Notes under the pieces: model-generated
What the model was told of the DNA's origin: nothing
Seen by the model: only the letters and a program-made list of their open reading frames with translations
The model's database searches: none
Shown here: in pieces, positions 8,247 to 15,808 of the stretch
How positions within the stretch are numbered: position 1 is the stretch's first letter
Layout: each line of letters begins with the position of its first letter
Made by a program: the position numbers and the translations under genes
From: M3007 sp041741155
Lineage (GTDB): Bacteria; Bacteroidota; Bacteroidia; Chitinophagales; Saprospiraceae
Direction: 5' to 3'
Length of the DNA stretch: 31,566 nucleotides
NCBI GenBank assembly: GCA_041741155.1
Contig: JBGSKO010000004.1
Coordinates: forward strand, 1 to 31,566

Positions 8247-9104
8247 TCAGGCGCGTTTGGATTTGGCAAACATCGCCAGCAGATCCCCGAGCGTCTCTTT
8301 CAAATCTTTTCTATTGACCACGAGATCCAAAAAGCCGCTTTCCAGCAAGAATTCGGAGGTTTGGAATCCCTCGGGGAGGTCGCGTTTAATTGTTTCCCGG
8401 ATCACGCGTGGTCCGGCGAAGCCGATCAGGGCTTCCGGTTCGGCGATATTCAGGTCGCCCAGCATAGCATAAGAGGCTGTGACACCACCGGTGGTAGGAT
8501 CTGTCATCAGCGAAAAATAGGGCAGGCCGGCTTTGGCCAGAAGCGTGAGTTTGGCACTGGTTTTGGCCATTTGCATCAGTGAAAAAGCACTTTCCATCAT
8601 CCGTGCACCGCCGGATTTGGAGATAATGAGCAGACCTGATTTGGTCTCGATAGCCCGGTCAATGGCGAGCGATATTTTTTCGCCGACTACGGAACCCATG
8701 GACCCGCCGATGAATCGAAAGTCCATGGCTGCTATGACCAACCGGTTCCCGGTCACAGTGCCCTCTGCTACAGCCATTGCATCGTTGAGGCCGGTTTTGG
8801 CCATTGTTTCGTCAATACGCCTGGCGTAGGGCTTCAGGTCGGTGAAATTCAAAAAATCTATGGAAGCCAGGTCGTCGAACAAGCGGTTGTACTGCTGTTC
8901 GTCAAATAGTATCTCGAAGTACTCCCGCGAGCCAATGAGGCTGTGGTAGTCGCACTTGGGGCACTTGTAGTAATTTTCCTTAAGCGCCTTGGACGTGCTG
9001 GTTTCCTTGCATTTTTTACATTGGAACCAAAGTCCCTCGGGTACGTCTTTTTTGGACTTGGTGGCGGTGGTTACACCTTCTTTCAGTCGTTTGAACCAAC
9101 TCAT
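8247..9104 (-). CDS. accD: Acetyl-CoA carboxylase carboxyltransferase subunit beta
   Basis: The beta half of the carboxyltransferase moves CO2 from carboxybiotin to acetyl-CoA to make malonyl-CoA, the first step of fatty-acid synthesis. The protein has 285 residues, the normal length. The N-terminal four-Cys zinc ribbon is Cys29-x2-Cys32 and Cys48-x2-Cys51. The crotonase-like domain follows, with the conserved stretches SGGARMMESAFSLMQMAK, MTDPTTGGVTASYAMLGD and EALIGFAGPRVI. I set the start at the ATG at 9104 (MSWFKRLKEG). A longer frame would add 13 residues of no family support. accA is not in the window. The stop lies one base from the stop of ychF. Confidence 0.96.
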   Translation of the reverse strand: MSWFKRLKEGVTTATKSKKDVPEGLWFQCKKCKETSTSKALKENYYKCPKCDYHSLIGSREYFEILFDEQQYNRLFDDLASIDFLNFTDLKPYARRIDETMAKTGLNDAMAVAEGTVTGNRLVIAAMDFRFIGGSMGSVVGEKISLAIDRAIETKSGLLIISKSGGARMMESAFSLMQMAKTSAKLTLLAKAGLPYFSLMTDPTTGGVTASYAMLGDLNIAEPEALIGFAGPRVIRETIKRDLPEGFQTSEFLLESGFLDLVVNRKDLKETLGDLLAMFAKSKRA

Positions 9105-9189
9105 CTTGCGCGGTTTATTGAAAAATGAATACCAAATCGGCAACGTAAATGTTCCCGTGTGCGCATTGGGCTTTGGGAGAAAGCGGGGG

Positions 9190-9197
9190 CAAATATA
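9190..9197 (-). promoter_or_regulatory. Putative -7 box of accD (TATATTTG on the minus strand)
   Basis: This is an exact TAnnTTTG match read on the minus strand, followed by CCCCC, 85 bases upstream of the accD start. No strong -33 TTG is seen. Confidence 0.45.
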
Positions 9198-9325
9198 GAC
9201 AGAGTTCTAACATCTGGCCACTGTTCAGTGTACATCTCTCTTGTGGGTATTTGGGTAAAAAAACCGGAGCTACTGTTGTTTTAATTTTTTGGCTCAAAAG
9301 GAGCATCGGGGAATACAGCCCGGCC

Positions 9326-9333
9326 TACCTTTG
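9326..9333 (+). promoter_or_regulatory. Putative -7 box of the ccmB operon (TACCTTTG)
   Basis: This is an exact TAnnTTTG match followed by CCGCC. Its last base is only 12 bases before the ccmB ATG. If transcription starts about 5-8 bases after the box, as is usual in Bacteroidota, the ccmB mRNA would have a leader of only a few bases. Confidence 0.5.
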
Positions 9334-9345
9334 CCGCCACTGCTT

Positions 9346-10002
9346 ATGAATTGGAAAAGCCTGTTTCCCCTTTTACGAAAGGAGTTTGTTTTGGAGTTTC
9401 GCCAGCGCTATGCTATTAGCGGTATCGTACTGTATGTATTCAGCATGGTGTTCGTGGTGTATATTGCCTCCATCCAAGTGGCGCCGCCGGTGTGGAACGT
9501 GCTGTTTTGGCTGATTGTGCTGTTTGCGTCCATCAACGCAGTGGTAAAAAGTTTTGTCCAGGAGAGTGGCGCACGGCAGTTGTACTACTACCAGTTGGCT
9601 GATCCGGTGATGCTCGTGCTGGCCAAGATCATTTACAATACCTTATTATTATTGGTATTGAGCGGCCTTGCTTTTGGGGCGTATAGCGTGGTAGCGGGCA
9701 ATCCGGTAAAAGACCTGCCTTTGTTTGGGCTGGTACTGGTGCTGGCAAGTATTGGATTCTCCATCGCGTTTACCTTCATCGCCTCTATTGCCGCCAAAGC
9801 CGACAACAGCGCCACCCTCATGGCAATCCTGAGTTTTCCGGTCATTTTACCGATTTTGCTCACCCTGGTTCGGCTTTCTGCTATTGCCTTGCGTTTGCTC
9901 CAAGACACCTCCTATACCCGGGACATCATCAACCTTATTGCTATAGATGCCATCCTGATTACCCTCGTATTTGTCCTGTTCCCGTATATCTGGAAAGACT
10001 GA
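9346..10002 (+). CDS. ccmB: Heme exporter protein CcmB (ABC permease, cytochrome c maturation)
   Basis: CcmB is the membrane subunit of the CcmAB complex. That complex releases holo-CcmE during System I cytochrome c maturation. The protein has 218 residues with about six hydrophobic segments: near 25-45, 50-68, 92-115, 125-145, 155-180 and 195-213. The N-terminal stretch LFPLLRKEFVLEFRQRYAISGI and the following VVKSFVQESGARQLYYYQLADP are typical of the family. The start was moved to the ATG at 9346, since the upstream 19 residues of the open frame cross the promoter. It is first in a plus-strand group with ccmC and ccmD. The ATPase ccmA is not in the window. Confidence 0.92.
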   Translation: MNWKSLFPLLRKEFVLEFRQRYAISGIVLYVFSMVFVVYIASIQVAPPVWNVLFWLIVLFASINAVVKSFVQESGARQLYYYQLADPVMLVLAKIIYNTLLLLVLSGLAFGAYSVVAGNPVKDLPLFGLVLVLASIGFSIAFTFIASIAAKADNSATLMAILSFPVILPILLTLVRLSAIALRLLQDTSYTRDIINLIAIDAILITLVFVLFPYIWKD

Positions 10003-10064
10003 TTTAACTTCGGCGATTCGGTGGCTGGCCCCTATAACCCTCATTACCTGTAAACAAACAAGCT

Positions 10065-11123
10065 ATGTGGTGGAAAACCCTTTCCGTTGTTCTGATTGTG
10101 TACACGTTGCTGGCCGGTATGCTGGTGCCGTTAAAATCCGGTATTGTGCGGGTGGAGCCCGTATTTGTACGCACGAGTCAGGACACGACGTTGCGTTTTT
10201 TCGGCTATAACACCTTTTTTGCCAAACCATCGGACAAACCTGTTCGCATTTGGTTATACTACAACAAGCAATATGCGTTGGCTGCCCGGGAGTACAAAGT
10301 CGTGAACGATACCCTTCTGGAAGCGACCTTTTCCATGCCCAAAAACCTGCCCGATGGCAAACAAATCGTCCCGTTGAATGCGCTGGTTGACCATCCTGAA
10401 ACTGGGGCCTCCCTGCTTCCGGCGGCGGTTTCGCTCCGCCAGGATACCGGCGCGGTGGATTCGGCGCCGCTCGACGGCGCCTGGACAGCAAATCCGGTGC
10501 AGCACATCCATGTACAGTCCGGCTTCTCGTTTCCCTACCAAAACGTGATTTACGAGAGCATTCGAAACACCTATTTCCACGTGCCGATGTGGTTTGTGCT
10601 GCTGTTTTTGTTTGCGGCATCGGTTTGGTATAGCGTCCGGTACTTACGCGACCCGAATCCGGAGAATGACCGCCGGGCCGCCGCACATGCAGAGGCCGGG
10701 CTGTTATTTGGTGTACTCGGCCTGGGGACAGGCATGATATGGGCCAACTACGCCTGGGGCAAGCCCTGGAGCAACGACATCAAGCAATTGATGACTGCCG
10801 TAGCGCTGCTCATCTACCTGGCGTACTTCATCCTGCGGCATTCATTCGATGCGTACGAAAAAGGCGCTCGATTGGCGGCGGTGTACAATGTATTTGCCTT
10901 CGCGTCGCTCGTTCCGCTGCTGTATATCGTGCCCCGGATGTTTGCCAGCTTGCATCCTGGCGCCACGGGCAATCCGGCTTTCGGCAGCCAGGATTTGGAC
11001 AACACCATGCGTGCCGTGTTTTACCCCGCTATTCTCGGCTGGACGCTGCTTGGGTTCTGGATTGCGAACCTGCGGATCCGATACCAGCGGCTCCTCGATA
11101 AATTTACCGGTCTTGAAGATTAG
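10065..11123 (+). CDS. ccmC: CcmC-type cytochrome c biogenesis protein with extra N-terminal extracytoplasmic domain
   Basis: CcmC handles heme outside the membrane and loads it on CcmE. The C-terminal 180 residues fit the CcmC/CcsA heme-handling family. They contain NTYFHVPMWF with heme-ligand candidate His172, a shortened Trp-rich motif WANYAWGKPWSNDIK (226-240), and MFASLHPG with His297. Membrane segments lie near 174-192, 212-229, 241-257, 270-290 and 318-336. The first 165 residues are unusual: one membrane segment (6-22) followed by about 140 polar, beta-rich residues that look Ig-like (VEPVFVRTSQDTTLRFFGYN to the segment ending in ALVDHPETGASLLPAAVSL). E. coli CcmC is about 245 residues, while this one has 352. 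It lies 62 bases after ccmB. The N-terminal domain was not recognised. Confidence 0.82.
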   Translation: MWWKTLSVVLIVYTLLAGMLVPLKSGIVRVEPVFVRTSQDTTLRFFGYNTFFAKPSDKPVRIWLYYNKQYALAAREYKVVNDTLLEATFSMPKNLPDGKQIVPLNALVDHPETGASLLPAAVSLRQDTGAVDSAPLDGAWTANPVQHIHVQSGFSFPYQNVIYESIRNTYFHVPMWFVLLFLFAASVWYSVRYLRDPNPENDRRAAAHAEAGLLFGVLGLGTGMIWANYAWGKPWSNDIKQLMTAVALLIYLAYFILRHSFDAYEKGARLAAVYNVFAFASLVPLLYIVPRMFASLHPGATGNPAFGSQDLDNTMRAVFYPAILGWTLLGFWIANLRIRYQRLLDKFTGLED

Positions 11124-11192
11124 AACCCACAAATTTTCAAACACAGAATCCAGAAACCTCCTATCCAGAAACCATCCACCCAACTCTAAAAC

Positions 11193-11417
11193 ATGAAATT
11201 TTTTATGATCCGTATCTTTTTCACGTTTGTTCTGCTGGTGGCAATATCTTTGCCCGCCGCTTTTGCAGAAGGCAACCGCGATTTCATGCGCGAGACAGGT
11301 AAAATCAACGTAGTGGTGGCTGTCATCCTTGTGATTTTTCTTGGTATCGTATGGTATCTCATCCGGCTGGAGCGGAAACTAACCAAACTAGAGCACCTAA
11401 TAAAAGACGATGCATGA
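11193..11417 (+). CDS. CcmD-like small membrane protein
   Basis: The protein has 74 residues. It has a signal peptide, with likely cleavage after LPAAFA at about residue 25, then one membrane helix (residues 40-58, VVVAVILVIFLGIVWYLIRL) and a short charged tail RLERKLTKLEHLIKDDA. Size, one-helix topology and its place right after ccmC match the CcmD role of stabilising the CcmABC complex. The sequence is too short to prove this by motif. Its stop codon overlaps the start of the next gene (ATGA at 11414-11417), so translation of the two is probably coupled. Confidence 0.7.
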   Translation: MKFFMIRIFFTFVLLVAISLPAAFAEGNRDFMRETGKINVVVAVILVIFLGIVWYLIRLERKLTKLEHLIKDDA

Positions 11418-12829
11418 GTGCAAAAATCAGTTTCTTCAACAGCGTAGAGCAGTACGTTGACAAAGCGGCTAGCTTTACAGACATCCCCACCGGTCTGGTG
11501 GAGCAAATCAAAGTGTGTAACCTTGTTTTGCAAATTCGTTTCCCGGTTCGCGTTGGTGACAATTACCAGGTCATTGAGGCATACCGCGTGCAACACAGTC
11601 ACCACCGGCTTCCCACCAAGGGAGGCATTCGCTACGCCGAAAGCGTGGATCAGGACGAGGTGATGGCTCTTGCCTCTCTGATGACCTACAAATGTGCACT
11701 GGTGGACGTGCCCTTTGGCGGTGCTAAAGGGGGCATCAAGATCAATCCGGCCAACTACACCGTCGAACAACTGCAGAACATCACCCGCCGCTACACCACC
11801 GAGCTTATCAAGAAAAACTTTATTGGCCCGGGCATTGACGTTCCTGCACCAGACTACGGAACAGGCCCGCGCGAAATGGCGTGGATTCTGGACACCTACC
11901 AGGCTTTCCGCCACGGTGAGATTGACTCCATTGGCTGCGTAACCGGCAAGCCGGTGACACAAAACGGTATTCGTGGTCGTGCCGAAGCAACAGGGCGCGG
12001 CGTATTTTATGGCCTGCGGGAATGCGTTTCCTACGCCGAAGACATGAAAAAACTCGGTCTTACCACCGGTATCGCCGGCAAAACGATGGCGATTCAGGGT
12101 TTGGGCAACGTGGGCAGCAATACCGGCCTGATCAGCCAAAACGAGGGCGATGTTAAAATCATCGGTGTGGCCGAGCGTGAAGGCTCGATCTACGATCCAA
12201 ATGGTATTGACATTAACAAACTTCTTGCCTTCCGTCAGGAGACCGGTTCTATCATTGGATTCCCGGGTTCCAAACACATTGGCGACCCATCGGCTGTGCT
12301 GGAGGTGGAATGCGACATCCTGGTACCCGCCGCATTGGAGAACCAGATCACTATTGATAACGCCGATCGCATTAAGGCCAAAATCATTGCTGAAGCAGCC
12401 AATGGCCCGATAACTGCTTATGGGGACGAAATCCTGCAAAAAAAGGGAATCTTGGTACTGCCTGACTTTTACATCAATGCCGGCGGTGTGACGGTGTCTT
12501 ACTTCGAATGGCTGAAAAACCTTTCACACCACCGTTTTGGTCGCCTCGAAAACCGCTTCCACCACAATGCGTTCACCGGTATTCTGAACAAAATTGAGGA
12601 AATGACCGGTAAGTCGGTAGCACAACGCGACCGCGATTTCCTTACCCGTGGTGGAACCGAGATTGACCTCGTGAACTCCGGTTTGGAAGACACCATGATA
12701 ACTGCATACCAGCAAGTACGCGAAACATGGCATAAAAACACCGCGATTCCGGATATGCGCACAGCAGCGTTTGTATCCTCGATGAATAAAATCGCGGGAG
12801 ACTACGTCTCAATGGGTATTTTCCCATAG
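11414..12829 (+). CDS. Glu/Leu/Phe/Val dehydrogenase, probably glutamate dehydrogenase
   Basis: This cytoplasmic enzyme interconverts glutamate and 2-oxoglutarate plus ammonia with NAD(P). The protein has 471 residues, longer than the common 410-450. Lys69 in LPTKGGIRY is the family residue that binds the glutamate side-chain carboxylate (Leu in leucine dehydrogenase), which favours glutamate. Catalytic Lys93 lies in TYKCALVDVPFGGAKGG and Asp147 in PAPDYGT. The Rossmann motif GLGNVG is at 229-234. The start at 11414 was chosen because it gives MSAKISFFNSVEQY and a four-base overlap with the ccmD stop. A longer frame upstream reads through ccmD. It closes the ccmBCD group and is followed by a strong terminator. 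Confidence 0.9.
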   Translation: MSAKISFFNSVEQYVDKAASFTDIPTGLVEQIKVCNLVLQIRFPVRVGDNYQVIEAYRVQHSHHRLPTKGGIRYAESVDQDEVMALASLMTYKCALVDVPFGGAKGGIKINPANYTVEQLQNITRRYTTELIKKNFIGPGIDVPAPDYGTGPREMAWILDTYQAFRHGEIDSIGCVTGKPVTQNGIRGRAEATGRGVFYGLRECVSYAEDMKKLGLTTGIAGKTMAIQGLGNVGSNTGLISQNEGDVKIIGVAEREGSIYDPNGIDINKLLAFRQETGSIIGFPGSKHIGDPSAVLEVECDILVPAALENQITIDNADRIKAKIIAEAANGPITAYGDEILQKKGILVLPDFYINAGGVTVSYFEWLKNLSHHRFGRLENRFHHNAFTGILNKIEEMTGKSVAQRDRDFLTRGGTEIDLVNSGLEDTMITAYQQVRETWHKNTAIPDMRTAAFVSSMNKIAGDYVSMGIFP

Positions 12830-12852
12830 TAGTTCCGAGTTTCAACAATACC

Positions 12853-12917
12853 AGGTTGAATCTGCAGGTTTGTTTGGCACTTCCGGGTGCCCTCCTGCAG
12901 ATTCAACCTTTTTTTTT
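12853..12917 (+). terminator. Intrinsic terminator after glutamate dehydrogenase
   Basis: A perfect 16-bp stem (12853-12868 with 12894-12909) is followed by nine T. The loop holds a second small hairpin, GGCAC (12876-12880) with GTGCC (12887-12891). The orientation fits the end of the ccmBCD-dehydrogenase unit. Confidence 0.9.
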
Positions 12918-13057
12918 ATCCGGAGAGAAATGCCTGCTTTTGGGCAAATATATTTTGGCCGATTTGCGTTTTTGGATTTTATTTGACAAAAACCATGGTT
13001 AGCAAAGGACAAATGCCTTACTTTTTCAAAATTTACAAGGGCGAATTAAAATTAAAC

Positions 13058-13088
13058 TTGCACATAATTTTTTATCACTCTACCTTTG
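13058..13088 (+). promoter_or_regulatory. Putative promoter of the Lrp/AsnC gene (TTG-N20-TACCTTTG)
   Basis: The -33 TTG is at 13058-13060 and the -7 TACCTTTG at 13081-13088, with a 20-base spacer that is A/T-rich. This is the best complete Bacteroidota promoter match in the window. The start codon follows 45 bases after the box. Confidence 0.65.
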
Positions 13089-13133
13089 GGGAAATTTTAC
13101 GCACCAAAATATAATTCTACAACGCTTCACACT

Positions 13134-13613
13134 ATGTCAGAGAAATTAGATAAGATTGATCTGAAGATACTCCGGATCCTTCAAGAGAACAGCAAGATCA
13201 CCAATCTGGACCTCTCCAAAAAAATCGGTCTTTCCCCTGCTCCCACGCTGGAACGGGTAAAAAAGTTGGAACAAAGTGACATCATCCAAAGCTATCATGC
13301 ACAGATCAACCCGCAATTACTGGGTCTGAATGTCAAGACATTTGTCTTGGTTTCTCTGGCCTGGAAGCGTGAGAATGCCCTGAACAACTTTTTGGATAAG
13401 ATCACCAGAATTGATGAAATCACTGAATGTTACATCATCACCGGTGAAGCTGATTTTCTGATGAAAATCGTTTGCAAGGATATTCCGACGTACGAACAAT
13501 TACTGTTCAAAACGCTGAGCCAGATCGAGGAAATTGAGCGTCTGAAAACGCTTATGACGCTTTCCACGGTTAAAGACTCTAAGATTCTGCCGTTTAACTA
13601 CGACGAGAAGTAG
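13134..13613 (+). CDS. Lrp/AsnC family transcriptional regulator
   Basis: The protein has 159 residues. The N-terminal winged helix-turn-helix spans about 5-50 (LDKIDLKILRILQENSKITNLDLSKKIGLS...RVKKLE), and the C-terminal ligand-sensing RAM domain is at about 66-145 with the conserved Gly104 stretch YIITGEADFLMKI. The family forms dimers and octamers that bind amino acids. The effector cannot be inferred here. The ATG at 13134 gives MSEKLDKIDLKIL, and the 16 residues upstream in frame overlap the promoter. It lies directly downstream of the glutamate dehydrogenase gene but has its own promoter. Regulation of that dehydrogenase by it is a reasonable but untested idea. Confidence 0.93.
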   Translation: MSEKLDKIDLKILRILQENSKITNLDLSKKIGLSPAPTLERVKKLEQSDIIQSYHAQINPQLLGLNVKTFVLVSLAWKRENALNNFLDKITRIDEITECYIITGEADFLMKIVCKDIPTYEQLLFKTLSQIEEIERLKTLMTLSTVKDSKILPFNYDEK

Positions 13614-13645
13614 TACGCGTTATCTCCATTCGCGATCTAAATTTT

Positions 13646-13727
13646 AAAGGCACATCACGCACAGCGATATTTCAAATATCCGTGTGTGATGTGCCTTTTA
13701 GTTTTGAAAAGTACTCTTTTCAAAACT
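13646..13727. terminator. Two tandem hairpins between convergent lrp and pfkA
   Basis: Hairpin 1 is a 17-bp stem (13646-13662 with 13682-13698) with one mismatch. It has an inner palindrome at 13666-13680, with A-rich sequence on the left flank and T-rich on the right. Hairpin 2 is a perfect 12-bp stem (13700-13711 with 13716-13727) that overlaps the pfkA stop codon. Together they can end transcription in both directions. Confidence 0.75.
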
Positions 13728-14712
13728 ATTGCGCCAAAATATGCGCCATGCGCAACAAACCTTTGCCAAAGGTTTTGTTCTTCGTAATGGCGTCTTTAAA
13801 TGGGGTGTAGTGCAGGTTATTATTGTTGATTCCAACCATTACGCCTGATTTTCCCTCCATCAGGGCTTCCACAGCACCGAAACCGAGTATGCTGGCCAAG
13901 ACCCGGTCGAAGGCAGAGGGAGAGCCGCCCCGTTGCAAGTGTCCTATAACAGTGACCTTGATATCATCGAAGACATCAATTTTTTCTTCCACTTGTCGGG
14001 CGATGTCATAGACCGTACCCATTTGGTTACCTTCTGCCACAATGACGATACTGAAGAGTTTGGCGCGCTTGGCGCCGCGCTTGAGCAGTTTCACTAAATC
14101 GTCGATGTTGGAATCCTCTTCCGGGATAAGCACCCCGCCGGCGCCACCCGCAATTGCGGTATGCAACGCAATGTAACCGGAGTGTCGGCCCATCACCTCC
14201 ACAAAAAACAGGCGATTATGTGAATCTGCGGTATCCCGGATTTTGTCTACGGCTTGTACTGCGGTGTTGACTGCCGTGTCGAACCCAACGGTGAAATCCG
14301 TCCCAAAAAGGTCATTGTCAATAGTACCCGGTATGCCGACAATCGGGATATCGGGGAATTCTTCTATGAATTTTTGCGCGCCCGTGAACGTGCCGTTTCC
14401 GCCAATAGCAATCAGGGCATCCACATCATTGTACATCAAGTTTTCGTAAGCCGTTTTTCGACCCTCCGGCGTCAAAAAACGTTTACTCCGTGCTGTTTTG
14501 AGTACGGTACCTCCCCGGTGAATGATATTACTCACGTCCGAGGTTTCCAGGCGTTTGATATTGCCGTCAATCATGCCCTCATATCCACGCGCGATACCGT
14601 ACACGTGCAGATCGTTGTTGAGTGCATTGCGTACGATGGCCCGAACGGCGGCATTCATGCCGGGAGCGTCGCCGCCAGAGGTGAATACTGCTATGCGTTT
14701 TATTTCTTTCAT
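13726..14712 (-). CDS. pfkA: ATP-dependent 6-phosphofructokinase
   Basis: This is the key glycolytic kinase, making fructose-1,6-bisphosphate. The protein has 328 residues from the ATG at 14712 (MKEIKRIAVFTSGGDAPGMN). An alternative ATG at 14727 would add five residues. The ATP-loop TSGGDAPGMNA (11-21), the substrate and catalytic motif PGTIDND (128-134, catalytic Asp132), MGRHSGY and the C-terminal GHLQRGGSPSAFDR are intact. The nucleotide motif reads GGNGT (104-108) instead of the usual GGDG(S/T). The Gly at 107 fits ATP rather than pyrophosphate use, but Asn106 replaces the Mg-associated Asp103 of the E. coli enzyme. It lies 40 bases after the amino-sugar kinase gene and is probably in the same operon. 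Confidence 0.93.
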   Translation of the reverse strand: MKEIKRIAVFTSGGDAPGMNAAVRAIVRNALNNDLHVYGIARGYEGMIDGNIKRLETSDVSNIIHRGGTVLKTARSKRFLTPEGRKTAYENLMYNDVDALIAIGGNGTFTGAQKFIEEFPDIPIVGIPGTIDNDLFGTDFTVGFDTAVNTAVQAVDKIRDTADSHNRLFFVEVMGRHSGYIALHTAIAGGAGGVLIPEEDSNIDDLVKLLKRGAKRAKLFSIVIVAEGNQMGTVYDIARQVEEKIDVFDDIKVTVIGHLQRGGSPSAFDRVLASILGFGAVEALMEGKSGVMVGINNNNLHYTPFKDAITKNKTFGKGLLRMAHILAQ

Positions 14713-14752
14713 CTTGTTCAAGAGCAATTATTTATGTGCGGTGCTGACAGAC

Positions 14753-15598
14753 TCAATCCATGTGATTTAAGTGATACTCGGCAAGCGAATAAATTGGTTT
14801 TCGAATGATCTCACCCAAACGCAATTTACGCGCCTCCATACACTCGGAAAGCACTCCTTTGAAATGATAAGCGATGGAACCAACAAAGTTCACCGGAACA
14901 TGCAGGTGCCCGCTGTATTTTCGGACATGGTGATCGAGGAAGGCTCCCAGTGAATCTGAAACCAACTGACGGATAAACGGATGCTCCAAATGCTCGCCCA
15001 AGAACTTGGTGAACGACGCCAGGTATGCGTTCGCCCCTTTTTCATAAATCCTGTCTTTGATCGCATCCGGCCCTTCCGGGTATTCTGCATTGAAGTCCGC
15101 GTTCAGGTCGGCAGGTAACTCCCGGTAAAACCATGCGCGCAGCAGCGCCTTACCTAAATGCGTTCCGCTCCCCTCATCACCCAACAGCCAACCTAAGGAA
15201 ATCACATTATCCAGAATTTTTTCCCCATCGTAGTAGCAACTGTTTGACCCGGTGCCAAGAATACAAGCAATACCTGCACTGCGTTTGCACGCGGCACGCG
15301 CAGCCCCCAGCAAGTCGTGTTCTACGTCAACATTAGCCTTCGGAAATACCGATCGAAGGGCTTGCGCGATGATGTCTGCCCGGTGCGCATCGTGCACGCC
15401 GGTACCATAAAACCAAATCTGCTCAACGGTATCGGCCTCCAGCTTTGGCAAAAGTTGGGTTTTAATGATCGCTTCAATCTCGGAGGTAGTGTGAAAAAAG
15501 GGGCTAAAACCAACAGTATTTTCCAATTGCTGATCTCGCCCTCCATGGACGAGCAGCCAATCGCATTTTGTAGAACCACAATCGGCAATAATGACCAT
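14753..15598 (-). CDS. BadF/BadG/BcrA/BcrD-type kinase, probably N-acetylglucosamine kinase-like
   Basis: The protein has 281 residues and an actin-like ATPase fold. The phosphate-1 loop is ADCGSTKCDW (5-14), the second phosphate-binding loop is ILGTGSNSCYYDG, WLLGDEGSGTHLGK follows, and the C-terminal adenosine segment is NFVGSIAYHF. This set fits the bacterial and mammalian GlcNAc-kinase-like branch of the BadF family rather than the benzoyl-CoA reductase activators (inference from the lack of the Fe-S Cys motifs). The exact amino sugar is uncertain. It starts at the ATG at 15598. It is upstream of pfkA with 40 bases between, so kinase and phosphofructokinase are probably co-transcribed. 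A small hairpin (15624-15640) lies in its leader. Confidence 0.82.
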   Translation of the reverse strand: MVIIADCGSTKCDWLLVHGGRDQQLENTVGFSPFFHTTSEIEAIIKTQLLPKLEADTVEQIWFYGTGVHDAHRADIIAQALRSVFPKANVDVEHDLLGAARAACKRSAGIACILGTGSNSCYYDGEKILDNVISLGWLLGDEGSGTHLGKALLRAWFYRELPADLNADFNAEYPEGPDAIKDRIYEKGANAYLASFTKFLGEHLEHPFIRQLVSDSLGAFLDHHVRKYSGHLHVPVNFVGSIAYHFKGVLSECMEARKLRLGEIIRKPIYSLAEYHLNHMD

Positions 15599-15654
15599 TT
15601 TAAAAATTTATCGGATAAAAAGGCGTGTAATTTTTACACGAAGTTCAAACGGGG

Positions 15655-15662
15655 CAAAAATA
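15655..15662 (-). promoter_or_regulatory. Putative -7 box of the amino-sugar kinase-pfkA operon (TATTTTTG)
   Basis: This is an exact TAnnTTTG match on the minus strand, followed by CCCCG, 56 bases before the kinase start. The leader contains a 7-bp perfect hairpin (15624-15630 with 15634-15640). No -33 match was seen at the usual distance. Confidence 0.45.
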
Positions 15663-15808
15663 GGCAGTGCCCGCAAATACTGGCCTATTGAGGGAGCTTT
15701 TGTCAATAAAAAGCTGAATTAAAAATATTTTGTTTTATTTACAAACTTTTTGTTTTGCTTTGTGCTCTGTTTCATGATCACCGTCCCTCACTGTTAAATG
15801 TATTAGAC

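Noticed and set aside
10424..10440. GGCGG/CCGCC hairpin inside ccmC that resembles part of the palindromic element at 26287
   Set aside because: Only five pairs with a seven-base loop and no TTGAAA core. Expected by chance in GC-rich coding sequence.
11148..11173. Direct repeat ATCCAGAAACC, twice, before the CcmD-like gene
   Set aside because: Two 11-base copies 15 bases apart in a low-complexity leader. No inverted arms or insertion signs, too little to call an element.
11186..12439. Minus-strand open frame antisense to the glutamate dehydrogenase (417 codons)
   Set aside because: It has no domain, and the opposite strand carries intact catalytic motifs throughout.
12887..13114. Short plus-strand frame in the gap before the Lrp/AsnC gene
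   Set aside because: It starts inside a terminator and runs over the Lrp promoter. No coding signs.
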